Part shown: positions 1 through 11,546 of the stretch, piece after piece
Layout: every line of letters begins with the position of its first letter
How positions within the stretch are numbered: position 1 is the stretch's first letter
Source: Batkoa obscura
Lineage: Eukaryota; Entomophthoromycota; Entomophthoromycetes; Entomophthorales; Batkoaceae
Reading direction: 5' to 3'
Assembly: GCA_030770535.1 (NCBI GenBank)
Contig: JASVEC010000118.1
Location: forward strand, 1 to 47,972
DNA length: 47,972 nt
The notes under the pieces: model-generated
Told to the model about the DNA's origin: nothing
What the model saw: only the letters and a program-made list of their open reading frames with translations
Databases searched by the model: none
Program-made: the position numbers and the translations under genes

Positions 1-1963
1 TAAGTAAAGAAATTACTAAAAGATAAAAATCTTAGTAAAGAAATTACCCTTCGAAATTAGCTGAAGTAATTTTATAATTTGATATTAAAACAAATCTAAT
101 CTTTAATAGCTTGATATCAGACAAAAAGCTCTTAAGTTAACAGCAAACAGTATGTATGGATGTTTAGGTTATCCACTGTCCCGGTTTTATGCTAAACAAC
201 TTGCCATGCTTATCACTAGTAAAGGTCGTGAGGTATTACAAAGTACTGTAGAACTTGCTGATAATGACGGTTTAGAAGTAATTTTTTCGGCATAAGATAT
301 TAATAATCTAAACACTTTAAAGGTTATTTATGGTGATACTGATTCTATTATGATTAATACTCATACCCTTGAATTGCCGACAGCTAAGCAAATCGCTCAT
401 CAATTTAAAAAGAAGGTGAACCAAAAGTATAAAAACCTTGAAATTGATATTGATGGTGTATTCAAAAGTCTTTTGCTTTTACAAAAAAAGAAATATGCTG
501 CTTTAGTAATTCAGGAATTAAAATTTGATACAATTAAAGGACAAAAAGAAAATTATAAAACACATATTGAAGTTAAAGGTCTAGACTTAGTTCGTAGAGA
601 ATTTTGTGAGCTTTCACAAGAAATGTCACAGTAATTACTAATAGTTCATAATAATCAGTTATCTTATCTATTTAGACATATTTTGGATCAAATCCTAAGT
701 GGTAATGAAAGGGATGCTATTGTTACAGAAGTACATGAGTATTTAAGAAAAATGAGCAGTGCTATTCGAAATCGCGATATCCCAGCTTATAAGTTTATGA
801 TATTTAAGGTATTTAGCTATATTGGATATGTTCCCAGTATTAATTTTGTTTTTAGAGTATTAGCAAACCACTTGATAAATACCAAGATGCTCAATCCCAA
901 CCACAAGTTCAAGTTGCTTTAAGGCTTCAAAAAGCACGTGGAGCCCCATTTGTTAAGGGCGAAACTGTTAACTATATAATATGTAAATCAGAGGATGAAG
1001 AAGTAAATAAGAAATCTTATGCTATGAGAGCATACTCTTTTGATGAGTTTACAAAGTCTAATGGAACCCTTGAAGTAGATTTTGAATGGTATTTTACTCG
1101 TCAAATATTACCACCCATTTCCAGACTTTGTGATTGTATTGAGGGCACTTCAAGTGGTAATTTGGCTGATTGTTTAGGTAATGATAAAGTCACTTTTTTT
1201 GGATTTTGCTGATTTTTATAGGCCTTGATTCTAGAAAATATTCCTCAGCTATTTCAGATGAACTTGGTTCTGAAAGTTTATTAGATTCTCTGGTATCGGA
1301 AACTGAAAGATTTTCTGGTATTGAACCTTTAGAGCTTAACTGTAAAAAATGCGAAAAATCATTTAAGTTTAACAAATTTGCTGTCTCAGTTAATCAAGTA
1401 ATCATTACAATTTAATTAGTAGCGATGATATATTTATTTTAATTAGATACCAACTCTTGGAAATACATGCCCTGGTTGTAACGAGATAACCCATACGTTT
1501 TATTTGCAAAACTCAATTGAAAATTCTATAAGGAAACATATCCATAAGTTTAATCAAGGATGGTTGAAGTGCAATGAATTTATTTGTGGGCAAAAAACAC
1601 GTTGTATCTCTTTACAAGCCCATCCCACCTCTGGAAAGGGTAAGAAATGTAGTAAAGCAGGATGTGAAGGAACTTTGTACCTCGAAATAACACCTCAAAA
1701 ACTATATAATGTCTTAAGCTACTATTTACATCTTTTCGACTATAAAGGTAATATTAAGGCATTGACTGCAAGTGGAATCGACCACGGTAAATTTTTTTTA
1801 CTTTAATTAGATATTATCTGATCATCGTTTAGCTTCAGCGCAAGAGTTTGTGGACAAGCATACCAAAACGAGAAGCGAAATTACAACATTAATAGAGGGA
1901 TACATTAAACTCAGTGGACAGCGTTATGTTGATCTAAAGAGGCTTTTTAAATTAGTAGGATAG
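1..1963 (+). CDS. POL1: DNA polymerase alpha catalytic subunit, C-terminal part (5' end outside window)
   Basis: Family B replicative polymerase that extends primase primers at replication origins and Okazaki fragments. Readable exons are about 41-65, 110-277, 323-630, 676-808, 856-1177, 1222-1397, 1447-1786 and 1833-1963. The introns are 44-49 nt and phases agree throughout. The first exons carry polymerase motif B ([12 protein letters not shown]) and then motif C (YGDTDS, about 329-346), split by an intron just before it. Next comes the [15 protein letters not shown] segment typical of Pol alpha. The C-terminus has paired Cys motifs (NCKKC, TCPGC, then KCNEFIC and KKCSKAGC), matching the two metal sites CysA and CysB that bind the B subunit and an Fe-S or zinc centre. 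The stop is TAG at 1961-1963. The far left edge (1-40) is probably intronic; its boundary is uncertain. Confidence 0.93.
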
Positions 1964-2279
1964 TGATAAAGTTAGAATATTACTTATATTAAATAAGTAT
2001 AAGTTTAATGAACAAAATAATAATTTTATAAAGTAATGTATTTTAATATATTTTAATACTTAATAGCAAATTTAAATTGTTAAATCTCTTTTAATTTTAT
2101 TCAAATAGTATAACGTGATTTATTGCAAACTAAATTTAAATAATAGACAGTAAACTATTTTATTTTAACTGTATTTTTGGATGGATAATAGTCAAGCTTA
2201 AAAGATATAGAGCTGTTTTTTAATAAACTTGATAAATGATATAAATCTAAATTATTGTTAATTTAAAATCAAATAAATA
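1964..2279. other. convergent intergenic gap, nothing recognised
   Basis: AT-rich spacer between the 3' ends of POL1 and the exchanger gene. It should hold both 3' UTRs; several AATAAA-like strings are present but none is decisive. Confidence 0.6.
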
Positions 2280-4202
2280 TTAGGACAAATGATCGTTTTT
2301 AGGTGATGGACTATCAAAAGATGGACTATTCTTGGAGCGATCATTAAAATCACTCGACTGTCCTAAAGTTGATTCAGACACATAATTCATTGAGTTTCCT
2401 TCATTGAGCCCATTTCTAAATCCATTACTTGAACTAGCTCTACTATCAACCAAGTGATCTTGTACATTATAATGAGGTGCTTTTTTGTGTGTAAAAATAG
2501 GCTTAAGGATGTGATCATCAATTGAATTAAACCAATTTTCCGTTCCTAACTCAAAAGAATCTCTTGCAGTTAAAATAGTACTACTATTTGATTCTGGAGA
2601 TTTTGCATTCAAGTTGGAACCTGGATGATGTACAACGATTTCTGGGTTATTGTTCAAAAGGGCATTATCTGAGCCGCCATAGGAATCTTCGTCTTCTTCA
2701 TGTTCATCACTATACAAATCAAAGCTATTTCTAATAGTAGAAACAATGGGGGCGGTAGAATCCATACCAGTCTGTATTCCTAAATGTTTGATGAAAACTG
2801 GGGTTGTGCCCCCAAAAAATATTACAGTTACAACGACTACAATCAATATTGTACTACGCATTACAGAAGAATTTGTTGATTCCATTTCCATTGCTAAAGC
2901 AAATGCTACAGCCCCTCTTAGTCCAGCCCAGAAGAGCATCAATTGATATTCATGACTGATAACTTCTTCAGTATTGCCTCCCATTTTTTGGATCTTATTG
3001 ATCACTTTCGAAAGTGGGATGGTGGAACAGTAGCGTGCAAAGCATACTGAAAACTAAAAAATATTAGTAAGACGACTATTAAAAAAATATCAACCTACTA
3101 AAGAGCATAAAACAAGTAAAAAGCTATAATTTTCTACTGGCGAAGTGAATAATGCAATTCCCAAATAAATGAAACAAAAATTCTCAGATAATTGAGCTAA
3201 AAGCTTAAAGAGTGACGTAGTTGTATTTTGGGATTCTTTTGACATATTACTATAGCCATAATGCTTAAGTATAATACTACAAAATAGTAAAGAAACGATT
3301 CCTATTTGATGTTAAACTTGCTGATTAGTAAAAAAATAATATTAATTACCTGACATTGATAAGAAATTTGAAAGAAAATACGTTCCATAAGCCAATAATG
3401 TCACTAAAGATGACTCTATTAAAGGAATTGTATGTAATTTTGTAAGCTTTAACATCAATGAGATTGTAAAGCCGCTTATTGAACCAATCATCAAAGATCC
3501 CAAAAAACTAATAATGAAATATCCAAAGCCTTCCCATATCAAACTTCCTTCTAATTCTTTATTGGCAACATGCTGTAAAGATTCAAATAAAACAATAGCA
3601 ACTGAGTCATTTAACATTGATTCTCCAAATATAATTGCATAAAGTTTAGGGTCTACTTTGAGTTGTGAAAATATAGCTAAAACAGTGACTGGATCTGTTG
3701 ACGACAAAATGGATCCTAGCATCAAACATTCCACAAAAGACATATTGATCCTGTTTATTCCTATTGAAGTAAATAAATAAATTAAACCACCTATTATCAT
3801 GCTAGAAATTGTTGTTCCAACAAAAGCAAACGTCAGTATTAAACCGAAATTCTTAAAAAATGTTTTTCTGTCTAATTCATATCCAGAGCTCAAAATAATC
3901 GGTGGAAGTAATATATTGAAAAAAATTGTGTATTTAAAGCTTAAATTACTTTTGAGGATTGGATCGTTCATAAGCTTTATAATAACTCCAACAAACATTC
4001 CCATAAATATAGCTACTGTACTCTCATGAATAAAGGTGATTTTTCTTCTTTGTAGAAAATACGATACCAATAACGTACCACACAAAAGCGCGATTATGAT
4101 TAATATTGCCCATGAAGCATAAAACTCTTCAGCTTGTGCTACTGTATCAATACCTTCCAATAGTGTAGTATCATTCAAAGGCGTTTGTTGTAACTCGGTC
4201 AT
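2280..4202 (-). CDS. NHX1: Na+/H+ exchanger, endosomal NHX1/NHE6-9 type
   Basis: Monovalent cation/proton antiporter of the CPA1 family, likely in late endosome, vacuole or trans-Golgi, where it regulates lumenal pH and K+/Na+ content. Exons on the minus strand are 4202-3350, 3301-3099 and 3053-2280, with introns of 48 and 45 nt, giving 609 residues (yeast Nhx1 is about 630). Visible family motifs: FNILLPPIILSSGYELDR (amiloride-binding and core helix region), ESMLNDSVAIVLFES (catalytic Asn-Asp region), GIVSLLFC and ENFCFIYLGIALF in exon 2, and FWAGLRGAVAFALAM in exon 3. About 11-12 hydrophobic helices precede a roughly 200-residue hydrophilic Ser/Asn-rich cytosolic tail. The start ATG at 4202 is the only in-frame Met before the first helix. 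The gene is convergent with POL1. The intron 2 donor was chosen as GTAGGT to keep the frame. Confidence 0.93.
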
Positions 4203-4331
4203 AATTTATAATTTTTTATAAAAAAGAAATATCAAACAAATATTTTGATATTTATACTTAATGAGTGACTTAAGTTTTTCCGAAAACTAAACTTAATCTA
4301 TCATCAAGATGATTTCATAGCATGATAAAAT

Positions 4332-4427
4332 GAGGATGTTTTTTTTGGCTTCATTACTTTTTCTATCTTTCAAGTGCTATTTGGATGAAAAATTATTAGT
4401 AAAACTCTTAAATACAAAACATCCCCA
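4332..4427 (-). mobile_element. MITE-like element copy 1
   Basis: About 96 bp running from GAGGATGT to ACATCCCC, inverted relative to most copies. It lies 130 bp upstream of the exchanger start codon and 215 bp upstream of the coatomer zeta gene, between two divergent promoters. Its internal sequence matches the reverse complement of the copies at 8427, 11435, 13008 and 27734. It has no coding capacity. Confidence 0.75.
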
Positions 4428-4641
4428 AATTTAGAATGTCTTTTTTATTTGTCAATTTATCAACGATGTTTCTAAATTTTACCTTTATGAAAATGGACAA
4501 AAATAGAATAGAAAATCATTACTATTTGGTTTTGCAAAGAGCTAACAACAATATTTAGCAAAAAGTGGACCAATGATCATTTAACTTATCATTAATTGTT
4601 ATTTAACAAAATGACAAGAATAACTAATTTTTATTTCTAAG

Positions 4642-5336
4642 ATGTCATTATCATTATATTCAGTCCATGCCTTTTTAATCTTAGACAACGAGGGTAAGAG
4701 AGTATTAGCTAATTATTATACTCGTAACCAAGATAGTGCGTCTCAAAAAAAATACTCCAACTTAAAAGATCAACGTAAATTTGAAACTTCATTATTTAAA
4801 AAAACTTCTAAGGGAAAAGGTAATTATTTTAATCAAGTAAACTAGCTAGAGGTTGAACCCTCTTTAGGAAGTGACATTATCCTTTATGACGGAAATGTTG
4901 TTTTGTTTCGTTACTTCCCAGATATCATTGTTTATGTCGTCGGTGACGCTGAAGAAAACGAACTTTTATTAAATTCTGTTCTAGAAGCTTTCTCAGACTC
5001 AGTCGCTAGTATTTTAAGGTAAGCAAATTGGTTAAGTAGATTTAAAATTTATTCAAATTAAATAGGGCACCATTAGAGAAGCGTAGTATTATCGAAAATA
5101 TTGACTGCATCGCTTTAGTGTTAGATGAAATAATTGATGATGGGTACGTTTAGATTTAATTTATTTACATAAACTAATCGTTTTATAGAATTATTTTAGA
5201 AGTTGATACAGAAAAAATCACATTCAGAGTTTCAAAGCGTAGTAATGATATGGGAGAACTTCAGATTAACGAGCAAACTATTTTACAAGCTTATAATACC
5301 GCCAAAGAACGTATTGCACGTAGCCTTCTCTCATAA
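4642..5336 (+). CDS. RET3: coatomer subunit zeta (COPI)
   Basis: Small longin-fold subunit of the COPI coat, paired with gamma-COP in retrograde Golgi-to-ER vesicles. Exons are 4642-4819, 4850-5018, 5066-5143 and 5189-5336, totalling 190 residues, close to the usual 177-190. The N-terminus (SLYSVHAFLILDNEGKRVLA) is the family hallmark, followed by FETSLFKKT, DIIVYVVGDAEENELLL, DCIALVLDEIIDDGIILEVD and the C-terminal AKERIARSLLS. The first intron is only 30 nt, forced by frame: the earlier AG would place a stop immediately after it. The other introns are 45-47 nt. The gene is divergent from the exchanger gene with a 439-bp shared upstream region that contains a MITE. Confidence 0.93.
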
Positions 5337-6496
5337 AAATATGGTCTAAAGTGCTGATATTTGTTAAAATATATAAGTTTAAAATAATAAGTAATATTTT
5401 TAGTTTGTATATCATTTTATCATGTAGTTAGTACAACTGCTAGCTTCAAATGAATAGTAACCCAAAATATTAAATGGCATTATTCTAACTATTTACTTTG
5501 ACTGTTTTTTATCACTAGCTATTAATGTTAATATCATAAAGTTTATTTATCCTCAATTAATCAGAATTTCAAAAAAACAATAAAGATCAAGCATCGTTAA
5601 TATTAACAGTTATGTCATAAACAGAAATAATATTTGAGCCTATGGATTTATTACACATTGAATATAAATAAAACAGAACTTCATGGAAGATAGCTTATGA
5701 ATAAAGTATGAACTTCTCATAATAAAACTTGAACCCCTTACTATTTGTTAATAATGGGCTATTTGAAAGTCATCAAAAATATCAAGAGCAAATATCTTGT
5801 GAATTTAAGTATATAGATATAGAATTACAATTTCAATCACTAGATAAAGTATGAGAGTACAATATTGTAATTCATGCTGCACAAATACAAGTAATGTAAT
5901 TCTTCATTTGGCAAAAGAGGTAATGCTACTCACTAATATTTAAAAGTCAAGCTTAATTGTAAGTACTAACTCAGGTAGTTCCTATACTAATTATTTGGAT
6001 CATACACAGAAATGTACTTATAGCACAAGTTTAAACCTTTTTGTTGTATCTAAAAGATTTTATTTCTATATGTACTTCACACTAAAAATAAACTATAGCT
6101 GACTATATACGTGTACTCAACGTTAACTATATTAGTATATTTTAGTTAAGGTTAGATAGTAAAAATATTAGAGCACCATATGAAAGCTTAATTACACTAT
6201 TATAAAAGTAAAACTTTTAGCATGTTTAGTATTTCAAATGATGGTATTTTATGATATTTAGAAAATTTGAGTACAAATTTGAATAATAAGTTAAAAAAAT
6301 TTAATAAATTAACCATCAAAATAAAATAATTTAGCTTTAAAAATTTAATCCAGCTTATATTACAAAAAACAACAAAAAGCTATATCAAAGATGGTTCACT
6401 ATAGAACGTATACAACGATAGTCTATATCAACATATTTAACCAAAAATAGTATATAGTAGCTGACTTATCAAGGACCTGAGTAGACGGCTAATAGA
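5337..6496. other. AT-rich intergenic region, no gene seen
   Basis: About 1.16 kb between convergent genes. Stops are dense in all frames and I see no RNA gene or repeat family member. Confidence 0.6.
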
Positions 6497-7048
6497 TCAC
6501 CAAACTTGATATGAGCTACGATGTGTATTGGCAGATGGAGGTGGCGAACAAATAGAACTATCAATTTTGAAATCTTTCAGCTTCCATTTTTTACTCTCTA
6601 GGAGCCCATCCAATACCACTACACCTTTACCATAAGGATCTAACTCGCTACTTTTACTATCATAAGAAGGTGGGAAGTCATCCACTCTTGGTTTTTCAGA
6701 AGGACTATTAACTGAGTCTAGGTTTCTCAAAAACCCTTTCCCTTCGTTTGGGGATTTGTCATAACCCTGTCCATGGCTAAAAAATGAGTCTGATGATGAT
6801 TGATTTAAAGTAGCTATAGATTTTGGCTTTGTAAGTAAGTCGTTTGTAGAAGCTACATTATTTAGTGGTATGTTTCCTGATTCTGGATCATGTTGATCAT
6901 AATGATAGGCTGGAGCAACCTTTGCTTGATATCTTTTATCTAATACTCTATGCCTACATCTTAAAATACTACCAGCTATAATTCCTACTAAAATAAAAGC
7001 ACCGGCTAGACTACCCATCACAATAAAAATAAGTTCATTTGTTTCCAT
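6497..7048 (-). CDS. unknown single-pass membrane protein with a PPSY motif
   Basis: A 183-residue uninterrupted frame. A very short N-terminus (METNE) is followed by one strongly hydrophobic segment at about residues 6-29 (LIFIVMGSLAGAFILVGIIAG). A basic stop-transfer stretch (RCRHRVLDKRYQ) follows, then a long hydrophilic Ser/Pro/Asp-rich tail, so the expected topology is short N-terminus outside and tail in the cytosol. The tail carries DDFPPSYDS at about residues 123-131, a PPxY ligand of WW domains such as those of Rsp5/NEDD4 ubiquitin ligases; flanking acidic residues fit that use. I recognise no family. The base composition and open frame look like a real gene. A 5' exon encoding an extracellular domain is possible but not seen upstream. 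Convergent with coatomer zeta. Confidence 0.65.
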   Translation of the reverse strand: METNELIFIVMGSLAGAFILVGIIAGSILRCRHRVLDKRYQAKVAPAYHYDQHDPESGNIPLNNVASTNDLLTKPKSIATLNQSSSDSFFSHGQGYDKSPNEGKGFLRNLDSVNSPSEKPRVDDFPPSYDSKSSELDPYGKGVVVLDGLLESKKWKLKDFKIDSSICSPPPSANTHRSSYQVW

Positions 7049-8426
7049 AGTGGATAAAATATATACAGTTTAAAAATGAATGCAAAATATGTAGTTGAAA
7101 AGATAACAAGAAAGTTAAAAAGGTAATTTACAAATAAAGTACAAAATGGGATGTGAGTGCTAAGTTAAGATAGGATCAAAACGCTGTAGATGTTAAATAT
7201 TTTGAAATACACTGTAAGGTACATAAAAGTCAAATAAATACAATTTGGCCCAAGTATTATAAACTAATGTTAAAAATCCAAGGTAAAAGGAGGTTTTTTT
7301 ATCTAAGTTGGTAAATCAGTTTTTTAAAATAGCAATTCGAACCTTCAATTTCAGCCAATCCATTTGATTTTAAAAAGTTGACTTGATATTATTTTGTCCT
7401 TCCACCTATCATTTAGCTAACTTAATTTCTTATTTTTAGCAGTAAGTTTGTGTTCTTGAAACCTATACTTTCTGGATTTTAATTTTATCGCCCAATCATA
7501 GTTGTAAAATTTTTTATTAAATTATTGAGTGTTAACTTTAATTAATTGGATTCAAGAAACTTTATCTGTAGATACTAAGTATAGACTTTGAACTAATAAC
7601 AAATAAATAAAAAGTCATATAGGCGAAAATATTTAATATATGAAAAGGATATATATATCTTACTACTATTCTGTTCATTTACTTTTACTTTTACTTTTAC
7701 TATAAATTTTTAATGAAAAATATAAGTTTATATTTTGCAATCTAAGTTCACCTCCAAATATTTTTAAGATTATAGCCAATAGATCTTCACTTTACATAAA
7801 ATTTTAAATTAATGTATAGGAACTGTAAGAATCTTATATTTAAAAGAGGCCTTTATTTTAAAAATTTAATAATATAGCTGTTGAAGTTCTTTTGCAACTT
7901 TTTTAGCGGTAACTTGTATAACTAAATTGTTTATATGGCTGATTTTTTTAAACCTTAATCATATAGGATATATGAATTTTGACTTAATCAACTGTTCATT
8001 TAAGAAAAAATTAAGTTGTAAAAGAGGTGCGATAGTTACATGTTGGTTTGAAAAGCATTTTTCAAATATCAGTTTGTGCGTAAAATTATATTAAAAATAT
8101 ATTTGTTATGAAGATTATTTTAAGATTTTTAAAAGTAGCTCAAGCCTGAGGCTTGATCGTTTTCTGGCTTTGGCTTATTATGAAAGTTATAAATTAAACA
8201 TGATATAAATTTTTTAAATTTTAAATTATTTCAGAATTAGCTATAACATGAATTTAACCTAAAGCTGGAAAAGTAGACTTTATTTAAACTTTTTTATATT
8301 AAAAAGCTCAAACTTAGTTTAATCCAAAAAAAATTCTTTGACGTATTCACTATAATTGGATAACTAATAAACAAAGCTGAAGTGGTAATTATATCAAAAG
8401 GTTGTATTCCAGGCTCAACTTAATAT
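7049..8426. other. AT-rich intergenic region with a short CTTTTA microsatellite
   Basis: No coding frame of note. A small run of TACTTTT units lies near 7680-7700. This begins the gene-poor accessory block. Confidence 0.5.
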
Positions 8427-8519
8427 GGGGATGTATTTTTGTGTTTAAGGATTTTACAAGTTTTCCGCTCAAATAATGCTTAAAAGATGGAAAAAGTAAT
8501 AAAGCCAAAAACACCCCCA
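8427..8519 (+). mobile_element. MITE-like element copy 2
   Basis: Starts ATATGGGGATGTATTTTT and ends with GCCAAAAACACCCCCA. About 93 bp. It has the same internal blocks as the other copies (TTTTACAAGTTTTCCGCTCAAATAA-like and GATGGAAAAAGTAAT). Confidence 0.8.
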
Positions 8520-9085
8520 CATGCAATAATACTATGAAGGAATATTTATTTTTTAAATAAGATAAATTTTGACTAAAGATAACTTTTATTTGAGCGTTTT
8601 CTTAAATAAGTGAAAGAAAATGAGCATTTATGATATTAATTTTTGATGAAAAGCTATTTGCATATTTCGATAAAATTATTAAATATTGAGATTAAACTAT
8701 AGTCATTCTAATACAATTGTAAATTTATTTTATTATCAATATATCAAATTATAGTAAAAACATTTCGAAAAAGTATATGGGGTTGTCTGAATTAGTTTCA
8801 TTATTTTATCCAATTTTTGAAAAATTTTGTATTTTAAAAACTTCGCTCAAAATTCTATAAAATCACATCTTTTATTAAAACAAAAGTACCCAAACACAGT
8901 TCTAAATCATTCTATTATAGCTCATACTGTAAGTTACTTGAATTTCTACTAGATCTTAAATACATATTCTTATAAAGCTTAATTGAGAAATATTTATTAT
9001 CAACCGCTTTATAACTAACATTGTAGATTTATTATCAAATAAATAAACTATTTTAATGTTATAATTACATTATTAATATATTGCC

Positions 9086-9216
9086 AAGTTAATAAATAGC
9101 TGCATGGGAGAGAGTGGTTAGCCCCAAAACTATAATTAACCATCTCTATATAGTACAAGTAATAATAGTTTTTACATATTATTACAGTTACTTGTTCTTT
9201 GACTATTTATTAACTT
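9086..9216. repeat. subterminal inverted repeat inside transposon copy A
   Basis: AAGTTAATAAATAG at 9086-9099 is answered by its exact reverse complement at 9203-9216. Inside these arms a second imperfect pair is visible (CAAGTAATAATA-like). The whole forms an imperfect hairpin of about 130 bp downstream of the transposase frame. Confidence 0.75.
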
Positions 9217-9383
9217 AGCTATTAATAACTTAAGTAATCCTAACATTTAACAATCTATTTCTATCATTCAACAAACTACTTACTTGCTTAGTAAATATCG
9301 AAATTTTTAAATTCTCTGTTATCTTCGTAAGGTAAGCTGGAATCGATCTTTTAATTTTTCTGTTTTCTATAGACTCTATAACT

Positions 9384-10388
9384 TTAATTGGGACTATATC
9401 GCTTTTTTTTTGATGTATCAGATACTGGATAACAATGTAGTTTATTGTTATGTTTAATAAAGTGTAAACACTTCTTTAATGTCTTTTGGGTCTCTATTAT
9501 TCTTTTTGTATTTTTGTTTCTTTTATACTTTTTAAAAATTATATCTGTTTTCCCATTATTAACAGTCGAGTTATTAATTTTATTATGCTCGCAAATAAAA
9601 GCCTCAAATCTTGAAATTAATTGATCGATATCTTCTATTTTACCTAACGCTTCAAAACTACTTTTCCATTTTGAAAGGTTTCCAAAATGTCCATCAACTA
9701 TACTTTTTCCATGATGCTCAGCAAAAAAATTAAGATTAACATTCAAACTACTATTTATTTTATGAATTTCTTTAAACATATAGTGTAGAAACTCTTGGGA
9801 TCTAAAATGATTTCCTGTATCTGCCCATATATTAATTTTTGTAAACTTTTTAAATAGAAGCTCTGTAGAGATCAAATCGATTAAAAAATCTCCTGCATAT
9901 GCTGAATCATGATTCAATATTTCAGATAAATAATCAAAGTAAACTTTGCCTATTGTTTTATCATCTTTTAAATATAATACACCAAAGCCTAATACTGATA
10001 TAGCTTGTTTATTATAATGATCTAGATTTATTGAATCTGGCCTTGTCCCTATTTCCATATTTTGTTTAAAATCTAAAACTATTATACAACTTTTGTTATT
10101 TAATTTTTTGATAGTTTCATTAAATGTGTTTTTTTGAGTATCAACACAGAATTTATGTAATTTGTATAATTTTTCTTCTTCGTTGAAAATTTCTTGTATC
10201 TCTGCTTTGTTTTTTGCTGTATTTATTTTATTTTCAAATAACTTTTTTCTAACTGTATACTGGGTACATATATTACATAGATCCGTTTTTCTTGCTGGAT
10301 TTTTGAAATTAGTTGGTATATATTTAAAGAACGTTGACCTAGCTACTGCTTTATCTCTTAGATCATTCAAATATTTACTATATATCAT
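9384..10388 (-). pseudogene. transposase C-terminal frame, copy A (frameshifted end)
   Basis: Same protein as the frame at 16921-18078 of copy B, identical by eye until its last residues. A run of nine T on the plus strand near 9403-9411, against eight A in copy B, shifts the frame and ends the protein early, so about 50 C-terminal residues are replaced by a few. The transposase core motifs lie upstream of the shift and are intact. Whether the lost tail matters is unknown. Confidence 0.8.
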
Positions 10389-10523
10389 TCTTCTACTTTT
10401 ATTTAATATATATATATTATCTGATGAATATTTACTATCGTTACTTTTTTTATTAAATCTTGATGAAATAGTTGAATCATTTAGTAAATATTGTATAATA
10501 GTTTCAATTTGGTCATCTTTAAT

Positions 10524-10937
10524 TTATTTTGTATTTTTAATAATAGGTTTTAATGTTGATATTTTATTATTATTGCTTGTTTTTGAATAATCATATTGAT
10601 TTCTATTTATATTAAACCCAAAACTCTTACACTCATCAAAAGAATATACTGAAGCTATAGTTGATAATAACGCTACTTGCTGACTTTTGTTTCCTGTTTC
10701 CCTTAAAGCACTAATTTTATACATTACTTGATTAAGTTTATTATTATCGATAGTAAACTTTGATAATATATCTTTTCTTTGTTTTGTTTTATTATAAAAT
10801 TCGATAAACCTTGGGTTGTTATAAGTAGCTCTTAAAATTGATGTAAATGAATTACAATGTTTATATTGTGTACTCCTCCCTATTGTATTGAAGTTTTCAA
10901 AAATTCCATTTCGAAGTTTAGTTATGAAAGTTTGCAT
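10524..10937 (-). CDS. transposon N-terminal frame, copy A (137 aa)
   Basis: Identical to the 137-residue frame of copy B. It ends at a TAA after which the same reading frame stays open into the transposase frame. See the copy B entry for the reasoning that both frames belong to one original gene. Confidence 0.7.
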   Translation of the reverse strand: MQTFITKLRNGIFENFNTIGRSTQYKHCNSFTSILRATYNNPRFIEFYNKTKQRKDILSKFTIDNNKLNQVMYKISALRETGNKSQQVALLSTIASVYSFDECKSFGFNINRNQYDYSKTSNNNKISTLKPIIKNTK

Positions 10938-11434
10938 TTTATTTTTATTTCAACAAAAAATAAAGTCAAATAAGTGTATTTATATAATTATATAATCATA
11001 TAGTTATATATTATATATCTGTTAAATATCTAACAGAACTAACATAAAATATATAGTTAGGAAAATTAGCTATTTAAGAAAAGGAAACAATTAAAATAAG
11101 TTTTAAATAGAGACATTTAATTTTAGGCTTTTTAGATTTAACCGTTATATTGAACACAAACTTGGAATTTTAAATTTGGATTAATTTCTAAGTAGATTCT
11201 GAAACCAATTAGGACAGCCCCATATGTTTTTTTATTGCCCCTATCCGAAGCGCTATAGAAAATACCGAATAAATTGATGAAGATAAGAATACTCAAGGCT
11301 AAATTACATTTAAGGCATTAAACAAAAGAAACTGCCAAGTTTTGTCTAAGCCTGTAACCACATATTAGTATAAACTAACGGAGTATATTATTGTCACATA
11401 AATAAGAGTAGGCGCTGTAATGAAAGTGGCAACT

Positions 11435-11531
11435 GAGGATGTATTTTTATGTTCAAGAATTTTACTAACAATTTTTTTGCTCAAATAGTACTTAAAACAT
11501 TTAAAGAGTAATTAAGTCAAAAAAACACCCC
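11435..11531 (+). mobile_element. MITE-like element copy 3 (diverged)
   Basis: Runs from GAGGATGTATTTTTATGTTCAAG to a terminal CACCCC. About 97 bp. It has the same block order as the other plus-oriented copies with more substitutions, including loss of the leading ATATGG. Confidence 0.7.
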
Positions 11532-11546
11532 GAACTGTAACAAACA

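Larger units (their letters stand above)
8779..11221 (-). mobile_element. DNA transposon copy A (2443 bp, terminal inverted repeats)
   Basis: Bounded by imperfect terminal inverted repeats of about 21 bp (GGGGTTGTCTGAATTAGTTTC on the left; the right end reads GGGGCTGTCCTAATTGGTTTC on the other strand). Both sides are flanked by ATAT, either a 4-bp target duplication or the outer edge of the repeat, since ATAT is its own reverse complement. It is the reverse complement of copy B at 16088-18529. I saw only three substitutions in the non-coding end plus one extra base in an A/T run, so the two are recent relatives. It encodes a putative DDE-type transposase on the minus strand, described separately. 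An internal subterminal palindrome lies at 9086-9216. Confidence 0.92.

Noticed and set aside
10162-10590. 142-aa hydrophobic frame antisense to the transposase (also 16719-17147)
   Set aside because: It overlaps the transposase on the other strand. Leu/Ile/Phe-rich composition is what the reverse of Asn/Lys/Glu-rich AT codons gives.
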